Assembly: GCF_022605165.1 (NCBI RefSeq) | Contig: NC_063068.1 | Coordinates: 1,178,001-1,242,000 of the forward strand | DNA: 64,000 bases | Source: Purpureocillium takamizusanense | Lineage: Eukaryota; Ascomycota; Sordariomycetes; Hypocreales; Ophiocordycipitaceae | Direction of reading: 5' to 3' | Shown: positions 21,807-31,105 of the stretch, piece after piece | Position numbering within the stretch: the stretch's first letter is position 1 | Layout of the letters: each line of letters starts with the position of its first letter | Notes under the pieces: generated by a model | Database searches by the model: none | What the model saw: only the letters and a program-made list of their open reading frames with translations | What the model was told of the DNA's origin: nothing | Translations under genes and position numbers: made by a program

Positions 21807-22183
21807 GATCCTTGATGGTCTGGGGTTGGGTTCGTTGGTTGGTATGTACCTTGTAGTTGAAAAGAGCTATGGGGTACTGTTCCCTCTCTATACATGGTTG
21901 GCGAGGTTCCCTGAACACTGCTATCGTTTCAATCGCTGGCAATGCCTCGGCAGCAACTCGAGCAACAGTAGTCCTCGCGCGAGAAGGACAAGCAACTAAA
22001 TTAGCCATCATCCGAATCATATCTTACATTACTACAGTAGTTTTGCTAGCTAGTTTAGAAACATGCATGCTGTTTTCATAAGAAGGCATCCATGTGGTTG
22101 CGCCGTCATGTTTTAGGTTCCCACAAGCCAAGTCAGTCGCTACTGACGAATTCTGATAAGACACCAAGTCCAGTCCCGCCGTT
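21807..22183. other. convergent 3' region of ppd and the MFS gene
   Basis: This region holds the two 3' UTRs. It is AT-richer than the flanking coding sequence, and I see no gene in it. Confidence 0.4.
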
Positions 22184-23740
22184 TTAATCTTCATTCCCAA
22201 CACGTCCATTCTGGCCGCTACATGTAGGAGCCTCCTCATCACTCTGCTCGTGTTCCTCTGGTAATTCATGAGCGTGCAATTTCATGTTCACAAATATGAC
22301 GAATAGGCCCAGGTCATAACCAATTCGCAAGGCGCCAGCGATGACAAAGGCAATCCAGAACCGGTCGGTGCCAGCAAGCCAACCAGTCAGACTGGGGCCG
22401 ACGGTGGACGCCAGCGTTCGAAGCATGCCCGTGATGCCCATGACGGCAGTGCGCTCCTCGGGCTTCACGACGGCTGCGATGAAGGCGGCCCGGGGGCCTT
22501 GGTCCATGTTGTTGAGGCCGGTGCGGATGAAGAGGAGCACCACCGTCAGCGACACGCTCTGGGGGATCGGGAAGAGCAGAACCGCGGTGGAAGATGGCAG
22601 GTGCGTGAATACCATGGTGTTGATGAGTCCTAGGTGCCGGGCAAGTGGTCCGGCGAACATGGAGGAGACGGCCATGAGGACGTAGCTGATGGACATGATG
22701 TCGCCCAAGACCGACTCGTCCAGGCTGAACTTGCGCGCGAGGTAGTAGTTGGTCAGCGCGTACGAGACCATGCCGTCTGCCAGTGAGTCGATGGCGAGCA
22801 GGATCCAGATTTTGATGGAGACGACCAGTGACTCTTTGGATATTTGAGAGAAGCGGCTGAAGAGCCCGTTCCTGCGCGGCTCATCTCGCCCGACTGGACT
22901 TGCGGGACGTAGTCGTCGCTGCTGCTGGTCCGCGTCAAGTTGAACCGAATCAGATCGGTCCCGGCCATTGCCTTGTGCAATTGCATCTCCCTGATAGCCG
23001 TTGATGCGATCGTGTTCCGCGGGGCCTAGAAGCGGATCCGCGTCGGGGGATTTATCGTCTGTATCCGCCATCAAGTCGGGCGACTCGCACTTGTCGCTCA
23101 TGAGGAGGGCGCAGATGAGCGAGGTGACGCCCATGGCGGCGTAGATCCAGAACATGTCATGGTATGCCTCGGTGACGGTGCCGCCGCGCCACTCCTGGAG
23201 GACGTGGACCATGCGGCCGGCGACTTCGGTGCCCACGGCCGAGCTCATGGTCGAAATGGTCACGTACCAGGACAGGACATCGGCACGGGTCGAGGGCTCG
23301 GTGAGGTGCGACAGCGTCGACTCTTCGATGGAGCGAAAGGGCCCAAAGTCGCCGCCCGTGGCGCTGATGACGCCGACAACGGCGCCGAAGAGCAGGATCC
23401 AGTAGTTCTCAAAGTAGACGAAGACGAGGCCCGAGAAGACCATGAGGGCGCCGCCGAGGATGAGGATGCGGCGGCGGCCGGTGCGGTCGGCGACCAGGGC
23501 GGTGAGGAGCGAGAGGATCACGTCGCCGACCAGAGTCAGGGTCATGAACAGGCCGATCTTGAAGTCGGAGTAGTTGAGTGACGACATGAAGAGGGCAATG
23601 ATGAGAGAGATGGCGCCAAAGGCAAACATGCGGCACGTCCGGCCGAGGATGACGAGCCATGCGTCCCGACCAGTCACCCACACAGAGGTGAGGCCGAGTT
23701 CTCGACATGTCCATTGCAAGGCGCCGCGAGCCGACGCCAT
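22184..23740 (-). CDS. MFS transporter beside the PepM/Ppd pair
   Basis: A single exon of 518 aa with about 12 hydrophobic segments and the MFS loop motif ADRTGRRRILILGG after TM2. The central cytoplasmic loop (about residues 220-300) is long, acidic and Gln/Arg-rich, as in other fungal MFS proteins with two six-TM halves. The second half has GPLARHLGLINTM and a GPSLTGWLAG segment. Substrate unknown; family members of this shape include bacterial-type multidrug and sugar carriers. It is convergent with Ppd (377 bases between stop codons) and forms the right-hand transporter of the suspected phosphonate locus, where it could export product or move an intermediate. Confidence 0.88.
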   Translation of the reverse strand: MASARGALQWTCRELGLTSVWVTGRDAWLVILGRTCRMFAFGAISLIIALFMSSLNYSDFKIGLFMTLTLVGDVILSLLTALVADRTGRRRILILGGALMVFSGLVFVYFENYWILLFGAVVGVISATGGDFGPFRSIEESTLSHLTEPSTRADVLSWYVTISTMSSAVGTEVAGRMVHVLQEWRGGTVTEAYHDMFWIYAAMGVTSLICALLMSDKCESPDLMADTDDKSPDADPLLGPAEHDRINGYQGDAIAQGNGRDRSDSVQLDADQQQRRLRPASPVGRDEPRRNGLFSRFSQISKESLVVSIKIWILLAIDSLADGMVSYALTNYYLARKFSLDESVLGDIMSISYVLMAVSSMFAGPLARHLGLINTMVFTHLPSSTAVLLFPIPQSVSLTVVLLFIRTGLNNMDQGPRAAFIAAVVKPEERTAVMGITGMLRTLASTVGPSLTGWLAGTDRFWIAFVIAGALRIGYDLGLFVIFVNMKLHAHELPEEHEQSDEEAPTCSGQNGRVGNED

Positions 23741-24686
23741 GGCTGTTTGTTGCCTACCTTGTGTGAGGCAGGAGAGTTTTGGTGGTCGCGTGCGTGATGT
23801 TTGGTCCGGCTCAACCGGAAGGGGCGGGATGAAGGAAAAAAAAACCAGAGGTCAACAACTCGTGAGATTGACAAACAAGCTCGTGTGCCCGATTGACAAA
23901 ACTGGATAGTGGGGGGGTTTGGGCCACATCACTAACGCGTCAGCACCCGGGGCCATGGAGGGTAGCACGGCAGTTACGTATGTTGAGAGGGAGGGTAAGC
24001 GATGGCGCAATGGCCTGCAGGATGGACGGCAAACCCATCTGTCTGTCTGTCTGCACGAGAGTGCCAAAGCGATGTCTCAGTGGCATTACTGAATCAGTGC
24101 GCTTGCTTGCCTTTGCTTTTGTGTGCCGCCTCTGCAGAGCCCCCCATGTCGTCTGTGACGATATCATATGCAACTACTCCTGTTCGTCGTCACACAGGGA
24201 CATGGATTAGTATTCCACATTGATGGTGTCGTATATGCATGACGGCTGGACACGGAATCCCCGTCCGTTCTCCCGCGATAGCTGAACCGCGGATGGCGTT
24301 GCCTTGCATCAAGCGTTCCGAATGTGGCTGTATCTCGGCGGTTACGCAACGAACTGGGCGCACAAAGCTCGCTCGTCTCATGGCGCGGGCGGGCGGGATA
24401 GAGTGAGCATGGTTCCGGGCCGGGGGGGACTAGGTTATCGCTTGGTCGGGCCGGATGGATGAGCTCCAGTCCGTCAGGGTCGATCCTGAATCTCCAAGGG
24501 GGAGGGGGGAGGGGGAGGGGACGTCTTTTACTTCTTTACCCCCATTGAAGTATTGGCCAACATCCAGCCCCTCCAGGAATCCAGACTGTTCAACTGCGAC
24601 GAAATTCCCTGCTAAACTGCCAGCATCTACTTCTCCTCCAGTCGTACGTGCTGGGGTTATCGATTGACACTTGATCGTCCAACAAG
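23741..24686. other. divergent intergenic region, MFS / peroxiredoxin
   Basis: About 945 bases holding both promoters. A purine-rich G/A run (GGGGGAGGG type) lies at about 24497-24519, roughly 170 bases upstream of the peroxiredoxin ATG. No coding frame is supportable. Confidence 0.4.
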
Positions 24687-25334
24687 ATGGCAGCTCTCAA
24701 AGCCGGAGACAGCTTCCCCGACGGAGTCACCTTTCAATATATACCTTATGCTGAAGAAAAGGAAGGTGTCAGCTCTTGCGGCGTTCCCATCGCGTACGAT
24801 GCCTCTAAAGGTGCGCTCCTTCCCCCTCCTCCTCCCCCTCGTCCGTCCGCTTACATGCAACCCCGCGACAGAGTTTGCAAACAAGAAAGTCGTCTTGTTT
24901 TCCGTCCCCGGCGCTTTCACAGGCACATGCTCCGAGAAGCATCTCCCGGGTTACATCAAGAACGTGTCCCGCTTCCGAGAGAAAGGGGTTGATGCCATTG
25001 CCTGCATCGCCTACAACGACGCATACGTCATGAGCGCCTGGGGCAAGGCGAATCAGGTCAAGAATGACGATATTGTGAGCCTATGCCTGCCTGCGCGCCC
25101 TGGTGTCTTGGCCGCTCAAGAACAGATTTGCTAAGAGTTTTTGTTTTGTTTTGTGCTCAGCTTTTCCTATCCGACACCAACACCGCCTTCTCCACGAGTC
25201 TCGGGTGGCTCAAGGGCGAACGCACGGCTCGATACGCAATTATTATTGACCACGGCAAAGTAGTTTACGCAGAGAAGGAGCCGGCGCGAGAGGTGACGGT
25301 GTCGTCGGCCGAGTCTGTATTGGCGCAGCTCTGA
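24687..25334 (+). CDS. Prx5/PMP20-type thiol peroxidase (peroxiredoxin)
   Basis: This enzyme reduces hydrogen peroxide and alkyl hydroperoxides through a peroxidatic Cys. Exons are 24687-24810, 24872-25074 and 25161-25334, 166 aa in all. The peroxidatic site is VPGAFTGTCSEKHLPGY (Cys61), the Prx5 form of PxxxT/SxxC. The tail SLGWLKGERTARYAIIIDHG and the ending SAQL also fit the family that includes the fungal allergen-type PMP20 proteins. The C-terminal AQL is at best a weak peroxisomal signal, so the protein may be cytosolic. Both introns keep frame. Confidence 0.93.
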
Positions 25335-25606
25335 GTTGCGCGGACGCTCAAAGAGGCATTCCCTGCTGCGGTATCCCCGCAGGCTCTGCGATGTCCTGGT
25401 TTGCAACGAGCGTGTTGGCGCTGGGCGATGGCATCTCGTCAAGGCGAAGCGTCAGAGTCACTCAATGTAGTCAGGTGCGGTGAAAGTGTCGCTATAGTAT
25501 TAGTAGTGCAATGATACTCTGGAATGTCTCAATCATGATGAATGACCCAGCGACTCCAAACACCAGCAGACCATGAGCACACTCCAACCCCGCCCAAGTC
25601 TCAGCA

Positions 25607-26158
25607 CTACTGGGAATAGCTCGGCGGATGCTGGTCGACAACATAGAATGTCGCCTTGAGGAAACACAGCACCTCAAACACCGCCTTCGCAATGTCAATG
25701 GCCTTCTTCTTCCATTCCGACTCGGACCACAGGCTCCGCAGCATGTTATCCTGGATGACGGTCACGATGAAGCGCACATGGTGGTCCTCGGCCGTCCAGC
25801 CCGTCTTGTTGGGGTGGTAGACGAGGTACTTTTGCGACCGCGAGTTGATAGCGTCTTTGGCGGCCTGCGCTGCGCGTCCCTTGTCGGGCTCGGGCGCGGC
25901 GGCGCTTGACGGACCTGTGCGGGCCGTCTTGCCGAGGAAGTCGGCGTGGAACTCGAGCCACGAGCCGCGCACCCAGTCGCTGTTGAGCCACTCCTGGAAC
26001 TTGGCGCTGTCCTTGAAGGGGAGGAGCTCGAGGATGAGGCGTTCGTGCTGGGCAGACAGGAACGAGGTCGACGGGGGCCCGGCGAAGGGCGTGGGGCTCA
26101 TGGTGGAGTTGTTGTTGGCGGACATTGGAGGGTGTGAGGAAGAAGGTGGTGCGCCCAT
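25607..26158 (-). CDS. small conserved-looking protein, function unknown
   Basis: I do not recognise the family. From the ATG at 26158, which has a strong CCATGGG context, it encodes 183 aa. The first ~40 residues are Pro/Ser/Asn-rich and look disordered. The rest is amphipathic and helical: QHERLILELLPFKDSAKFQE, WLNSDWVRGSWLEFHADFLG, then EDHHVRFIVTVIQDN and KKKAIDIAKAVFEVLCFLKA. No signal peptide or membrane segment is evident. A later ATG at 26125 is an alternative start. Regular composition and length of the open frame support a real gene. Confidence 0.6.
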   Translation of the reverse strand: MGAPPSSSHPPMSANNNSTMSPTPFAGPPSTSFLSAQHERLILELLPFKDSAKFQEWLNSDWVRGSWLEFHADFLGKTARTGPSSAAAPEPDKGRAAQAAKDAINSRSQKYLVYHPNKTGWTAEDHHVRFIVTVIQDNMLRSLWSESEWKKKAIDIAKAVFEVLCFLKATFYVVDQHPPSYSQ

Positions 26159-27082
26159 GGCCACGACTCGCGGATATGCAGATGCAGGGAGTGAGTCTGA
26201 TGATGGCAACTGGTGATAGCGTGAGGTAGATTTGCGAGCCCGTGGGAGGCACATGGATCAGTTGCTAGAACATTGGGCAAACAAAGATACACAAACGCCC
26301 ATTTCCAAGAGCTATGGGCAATCCACAGGGACCCCTCGCTTGGGCAGAAACGGCATCTTATAGACGACTTTTTGCTGGACGACTCTCGGGTGGCTCGCAA
26401 CAACAGGGCCGTTGGTCGCGACTCGGCTGCCTCCTCCCGCCCGGCCGGTGCTGTAAGACGATTGGCCCGCGAATGCGACGAGGGCGCGTTGTGGAGGCTG
26501 AGTCGTCATGTTCGGGGTGAGAAGCTGAGTCCGTTGCAGCGAATTAGCGCCAGAGGGCCCTCCTTCATGACGCGGCGCGGGCGCCGAGCGTACGTCGACC
26601 CTTGATAGATGCATGGCGGATGGTGTTGACACCCACAACTCGGGGCTTTTGATGCAGCTATCCAAGAAAGACGTGCTTGTAGCGGGAATGGGCCTCCTTT
26701 ACCGGGTAGAGTATGCCAGTGACCGGGTTGCTTTTCCTGTTGCCTGGGCTTAGCGGCGACGCGAGTTTTACGACGGGAGTCGGCCAAACAGTGCCGCGAC
26801 CAAGATCCAAGGTCGCAACCAAGTGAGGTATTTCTGATGCCGCAGCGGCAGCGGCGTCCAAGAGATCAAACCGTCTGTTGATATGCATGTTTCCCTGGTG
26901 TGATGATGAAAAGGTACAGATGTGGACGACTCGGGGATGTATAGATGTCACGGCTACTTGCAGCCCAGACTGATACAAGTAGTGGATGGTCGTGATGGTG
27001 CTTGGCTCGTTTGTGACTACATTCACCGTACGGTGCACTACTCTCGTACATTTCGCAAGACTAGCAAACGAGAGAGTTCGTT
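26159..27082. other. intergenic region
   Basis: About 920 bases between two minus-strand genes. A 66-codon frame on the minus strand starting MTTQPPQRALVAF (about 26512 to 26312) has coding-like composition, but I cannot link it to either neighbour or to a family. Confidence 0.35.
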
Positions 27083-28078
27083 TCACAGAGTGCAATACGT
27101 GTCAAGTGCCCGCTTCTCCTTGTCCGGATCCAGCCCGACCTTGATACCCGCAGGCAACCCGTCGTCGTCCAGGGACTTTAACCACTCCCACGTATCCGCA
27201 ATCGTCTCCTTCGCCGGGCGAATCTTCAAGCCCGCCTCCATCGCCCTGCTCACGTCCACCTGGTACGCGGGGCGGTCCTTGGCCTCGGGCCGCGCAACCC
27301 ACATGGGCATCTCGACCCAGTCCCCGATGCCGGCCTCCTTGACCTTGTCCATGCCCAGCCAGCACAGCTCCGCCTTTCCGCCGCCGGCAACGCTGTTGGC
27401 CGTCTCGAGGAAGTCGCCCATGGAGATGTGCGCCATCTCGGAGACGAGGTTGTAGGCGCCGTCGAGTCTCCGCTCCGCGACGTCGACGACGACGAAGCGG
27501 GCCAGGTCCCTCGCGTCGATGAACTGCAGCTGCATGTCCCTTGGCCCGGGCGCGAGCGTCTTGCCCCCCCTGGCCATGCGGGTGAGCCACCACGGAAGCC
27601 GCCAGATGTTCTCAAACGGCCCGAGGATGACGCCGGGCCGGATCAGCGCGGTCGGAACGCCCGACTGCAGGGCGAAGCGCTCCCCGCGCACCTTGTCCTT
27701 GAAGTACTGCACCTCTGTCTTTTCGGGGTCAAACAGCGGCGTGCTCTCCGCGAAAGGCCGCGGGGCGCCTTCAAAGTTGTACACGCTTATGGTCGAGACG
27801 TAGATGTAATGCTTGACCCGGCCGCGGAGAGCCGCCACGGCCGACTCGACGGCTGCCGGGTCAGTCGCCCAGGTATCGACAACGGCGTCGAAGGAATGGC
27901 CGTCGAGGTTCGCGTATCCCCCTTTGGCCAAACGATCGCCGACAATGGCCGCGGCGCCATCGGGTGCGGCCGAGAGGCCGCGGTTGAAGACCGTCACATC
28001 GTGACCCCTCCTGAGGGCTTCCTCTGCGACGTGGCGACCGACGAAACTGGTGCCTCCGAGAATGAGTATCTTCATCAT
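27083..28078 (-). CDS. NAD-dependent epimerase/dehydratase family reductase (bacterial-like)
   Basis: An extended-SDR Rossmann protein of 331 aa without introns. It begins MMKILILGGTSFVGRHVAEE, then RRGHDVTVFNRG and VDTWATDP. It has the family's YVSTISVY and, further on, IRPGVILGPFENIWRLPWWL and LQFIDARDLARFVV. In extended SDRs the catalytic pair is YxxxK; here the sequence near TEVQYFKDKVRGERF gives Tyr-x-x-x-Lys. The pattern is that of actinobacterial NAD-dependent epimerases of about 330 aa. Starts at 28078 or 28075. Substrate unknown. Lack of introns and bacterial resemblance hint at horizontal transfer, unproven here. Confidence 0.87.
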   Translation of the reverse strand: MMKILILGGTSFVGRHVAEEALRRGHDVTVFNRGLSAAPDGAAAIVGDRLAKGGYANLDGHSFDAVVDTWATDPAAVESAVAALRGRVKHYIYVSTISVYNFEGAPRPFAESTPLFDPEKTEVQYFKDKVRGERFALQSGVPTALIRPGVILGPFENIWRLPWWLTRMARGGKTLAPGPRDMQLQFIDARDLARFVVVDVAERRLDGAYNLVSEMAHISMGDFLETANSVAGGGKAELCWLGMDKVKEAGIGDWVEMPMWVARPEAKDRPAYQVDVSRAMEAGLKIRPAKETIADTWEWLKSLDDDGLPAGIKVGLDPDKEKRALDTYCTL

Positions 28079-28313
28079 TTCCGAGTTGCCGACCTTTTTT
28101 CCCTTGGTATTTCGCGACGATGCGGCGTTGGTTGCCTTTATAGGTTGCGAAGACTGCTCGGCCACCCGGATGCCAATTCAGCCGTCTTAGAGCGACGCCT
28201 TCGGGTACTGCGCCCGCCTGTGCTGGAAATAAACAGCCCTGGTTGGTACTAAATGACACGTACGCTATTGCCATGGGAAGATGCTCAAGTCGCCCCGGTT
28301 CGAAAGACGCTCC

Positions 28314-29453
28314 TCATTCTTCGTCGCCCATTGTCAATGATACGCTGTGCAAGTTTGGCAGCCCAGCCTTAAACTCATCCAGGTACTCCTGATCAATGTC
28401 TAGATCCCACGGCCCATTGCACGATTCTCTCTCCCCAAAGTCGATGTTCAGCACGCGGAGAGTCTCCCCGTGCCTGGCCCTGAGCTCTTCCATGTGACGT
28501 CTCGTCGGCGGCGAGTGCGGGCTGCCCAGCGTCTTGCGTATGCCCTCGTTGAAATCGTACGGCGTCCAGCAGAACTCGCGCAATCGATGCATCGTCTTGA
28601 GGGCATCGGGCTGGAACACGAGCGATTCTTCGTCGTCGCTGTCGTGCAGTATGCCGTCAAGCACGAGCGCCTCCAGGCACGGAAGCTGTGCCTCTGAGAG
28701 AGCGGCTGCGAGGCCCTTGCGTCCGAGGCAAGGCGTCAGACACCCTTGGAGCTCGAGGCGTCTGAGCAGCGGAAATCTGGGAGCCGGCGGCTCGATCCAT
28801 TCGTGGAAGTCGCTGTACATGTCGGCAGCCATGTCGGTGAACATGTCAATGTGTATATGATGAGTGTAGAGGTCGAGGAAAAGCTCCCTCAAGCCGCGAA
28901 ACTTGGCCATGGCGCTCCTGAGGCGCGCGTCTGTGCCCCTGTCGTGAGAGAACGGGGGATGCCAATGGTAAGGCAATTCTAGACGGAGGCTGCGTAGTGT
29001 CGACGGCAATTGGCCCAGCGCGCTCGTGGCCTCTTCAATGTCCTTTTGGGCCGTGGCGTCGTCGCGGGGGTCGTGCTCGTAGTCGTCGTCCGAGTATAGA
29101 GCGACCGAGACGTTCCTCACGCGCGAAATCCTCTCAGGCCCCATGGAGGTCAGCAGCAGCTGCAGATCCGGCGTGTCGCTGACCCGGAAAACCGATCCGC
29201 TCAACAAGAGAGAGCCGGCGATTTTGTTCAGGCGCCGTGAGGCCAGAAGCAGCGGCACGATGGGCGCCTTGCTTTCGGCGCGCTCCTTTAATATGCGTTT
29301 TCTCATCCACGGCGCGATCCCTGGCACAAACTCGGGGGACGCAATGTTGAAGCATCGCGCCGTGTCGACTGAGCCGTCTGCCGGACCGAGGCCGAGCGCG
29401 AGGCGGACCACTTCAATGAGGACTTCGTCAGGGAGGCATAGGAGCGAAGGCAT
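28314..29453 (-). CDS. F-box/LRR-like protein
   Basis: A single exon of 379 aa from the ATG at 29453. The N-terminus MPSLLCLPDEVLIEVVRLAL reads as a short F-box (LPxEVLxxI), and VPLLLASRRLNKIAGSLL matches its second half. The remainder has spaced leucine-rich stretches (LRSLRLELP, LRELFLDLYTHH, LLRRLELQGCL, LEALVLDGIL) that resemble degenerate LRRs. Such fungal proteins are putative SCF ubiquitin-ligase adaptors or orphan F-box proteins. The target is unknown. Confidence 0.72.
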   Translation of the reverse strand: MPSLLCLPDEVLIEVVRLALGLGPADGSVDTARCFNIASPEFVPGIAPWMRKRILKERAESKAPIVPLLLASRRLNKIAGSLLLSGSVFRVSDTPDLQLLLTSMGPERISRVRNVSVALYSDDDYEHDPRDDATAQKDIEEATSALGQLPSTLRSLRLELPYHWHPPFSHDRGTDARLRSAMAKFRGLRELFLDLYTHHIHIDMFTDMAADMYSDFHEWIEPPAPRFPLLRRLELQGCLTPCLGRKGLAAALSEAQLPCLEALVLDGILHDSDDEESLVFQPDALKTMHRLREFCWTPYDFNEGIRKTLGSPHSPPTRRHMEELRARHGETLRVLNIDFGERESCNGPWDLDIDQEYLDEFKAGLPNLHSVSLTMGDEE

Positions 29454-30162
29454 GCTGACTTGTTGTCTTGGCGCGTCGAGTAGCCCAGGTCTATGAGGCG
29501 ACAACTTGAACGACAACGACCCAGGCTGTCAATTGAGGAAGCATCGTGTCCGATGCGATTGAGTCCATGTCGGCGCTGGATCCTTTTTGACAGTACGACA
29601 AATACGATAAGCGGGGTTGCCGTCTGGTGGTGGTTCCGAGTCATTGTGCGGTTTCTTGCGGTAGCGTTGAATGGCGATGAATAGCTTCACTGCGAAAATG
29701 GAGGGAGATTGTTTGGCGACTCTTCATGTCCACACCAGCGGATGGGCGTGTTCATCTGGCTCTCTGCTCTTGCTCAGTGGATGGCGCACTTCCACCAACG
29801 TCTAAAGTCGAGTCAGTTTGCAACGCCCCCGCTAGGCCTGCTCCCACGAGCTCTTCAAGACGGTGCCGTAACCTGCGAGCTGTCAATGAACAAAAACCAC
29901 CCTCTCCCATGGCTTGCACGACCAAAAGTACAAGAGCTTGTCAGCAGAATGTCTTGCCTGCAGCACCAAACGGCGACGCCGTCCCGTTTGTGAGCTGCGT
30001 CCGCCGCTCGGCGCGCACTTCTGCTGGCACTTCTAGAACCATCGCATCGCCAAGTTCCGGACAGCCGGGACGGGGCGACAGACGCCACAGGGACGAGCAG
30101 CCAGTGCCGTGTCATCATGTTTCGGCACTTGGGAGAGGCTCTCCTCTTCCTGACTGGACGCA

Positions 30163-30191
30163 TACGGTACGGTACGGTACGGTACGGTACG
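30163..30191. repeat. (TACGG)n microsatellite
   Basis: Nearly six perfect tandem copies of TACGG over 29 bases in non-coding sequence. Confidence 0.9.
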
Positions 30192-30290
30192 AACCAGACA
30201 CGCGACGCTAATAGCAGTAAGAAACAAAGCTCGGCGCTTTCCAGGGCACGGGTTGGGTGACAAATGTCAAGATCCCGTCAGATCGATCTG

Positions 30291-30308
30291 TGCCTGCCTG
30301 CCTGCCTG
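30291..30308. repeat. (TGCC)n microsatellite
   Basis: Four and a half copies of TGCC in non-coding sequence, 100 bases downstream of the TACGG array. Confidence 0.85.
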
Positions 30309-31105
30309 TCAGCACACTAACTTACTAGTTAAATGCCGTGCGCTGCATCTCCCCGAATCTCGCAGCACCAGTGGCCCCTGTAAGCCGTATATACTTTGTG
30401 CGTTTACAAGCCGGACTCCACCTGTGTCTTTGACGCGGACCCTGATCTGATCTGCTTCCTGAGGCATCATGGTCAACAATGGCCAGCTGTTGAGGGAATC
30501 GCCTCGCAGGTTCTAGCAAACAACATTCGGGGGTTGATCCCAACCCTGCCTCAAGCTGTGGGTGAACTACCTAATAGCCCCCAACGCCGTGGCCTTCCAC
30601 GGCGCCCAACGCAGATGAGGTCATCGGGGGCGCGGCCGAATTGTCAAAGTCCGCCGCGCCACCAGAGAGTGGAGTCTTTGCCTCGGCATGGCCTCTGCTG
30701 GGTGCCATTTAACTAAGTTACGAGTATGTCATCAAACGATAGTTACAGTAGCAGACAGAGCTCCTCGGTGAGTGGGACCCTGCTGTGCTTGCCATCCTCC
30801 CCCCCTACCAATTTACTACCGGAAGAGGCGTCCTCTGGCGTCACCGCAGGACGCAACCAGAACTTTTGCTCTTGCAGACTTTTAAAATCCGAAGCATATT
30901 ATAAATCCACGGCGTCTCGACACTGCCATGTAGAAAGTAGAGCCACTGTAACGCTTAACGGTCCAAGTCGTGGCTGATGAAAGAGTGGCACCCGCGGATG
31001 AATTGACTTGCCGCCATCGCAAAGCTACGCGTCGCCATGATGAAATAAATAGTCGCCAGATCCGGGCGCCAGAAGATTGGGGAGCATTCAGGTTATAGCA
31101 TCTTC

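Larger units (their letters stand above)
29454..31105. other. gene-free divergent interval with microsatellites
   Basis: About 1.65 kb between the F-box-like gene and the MDR reductase. It contains a TACGG pentanucleotide array and a TGCC array, described separately. No gene can be supported here. The last part, with cgacgttgaaccg and pyrimidine-rich sequence, should be the MDR promoter. Confidence 0.4.
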
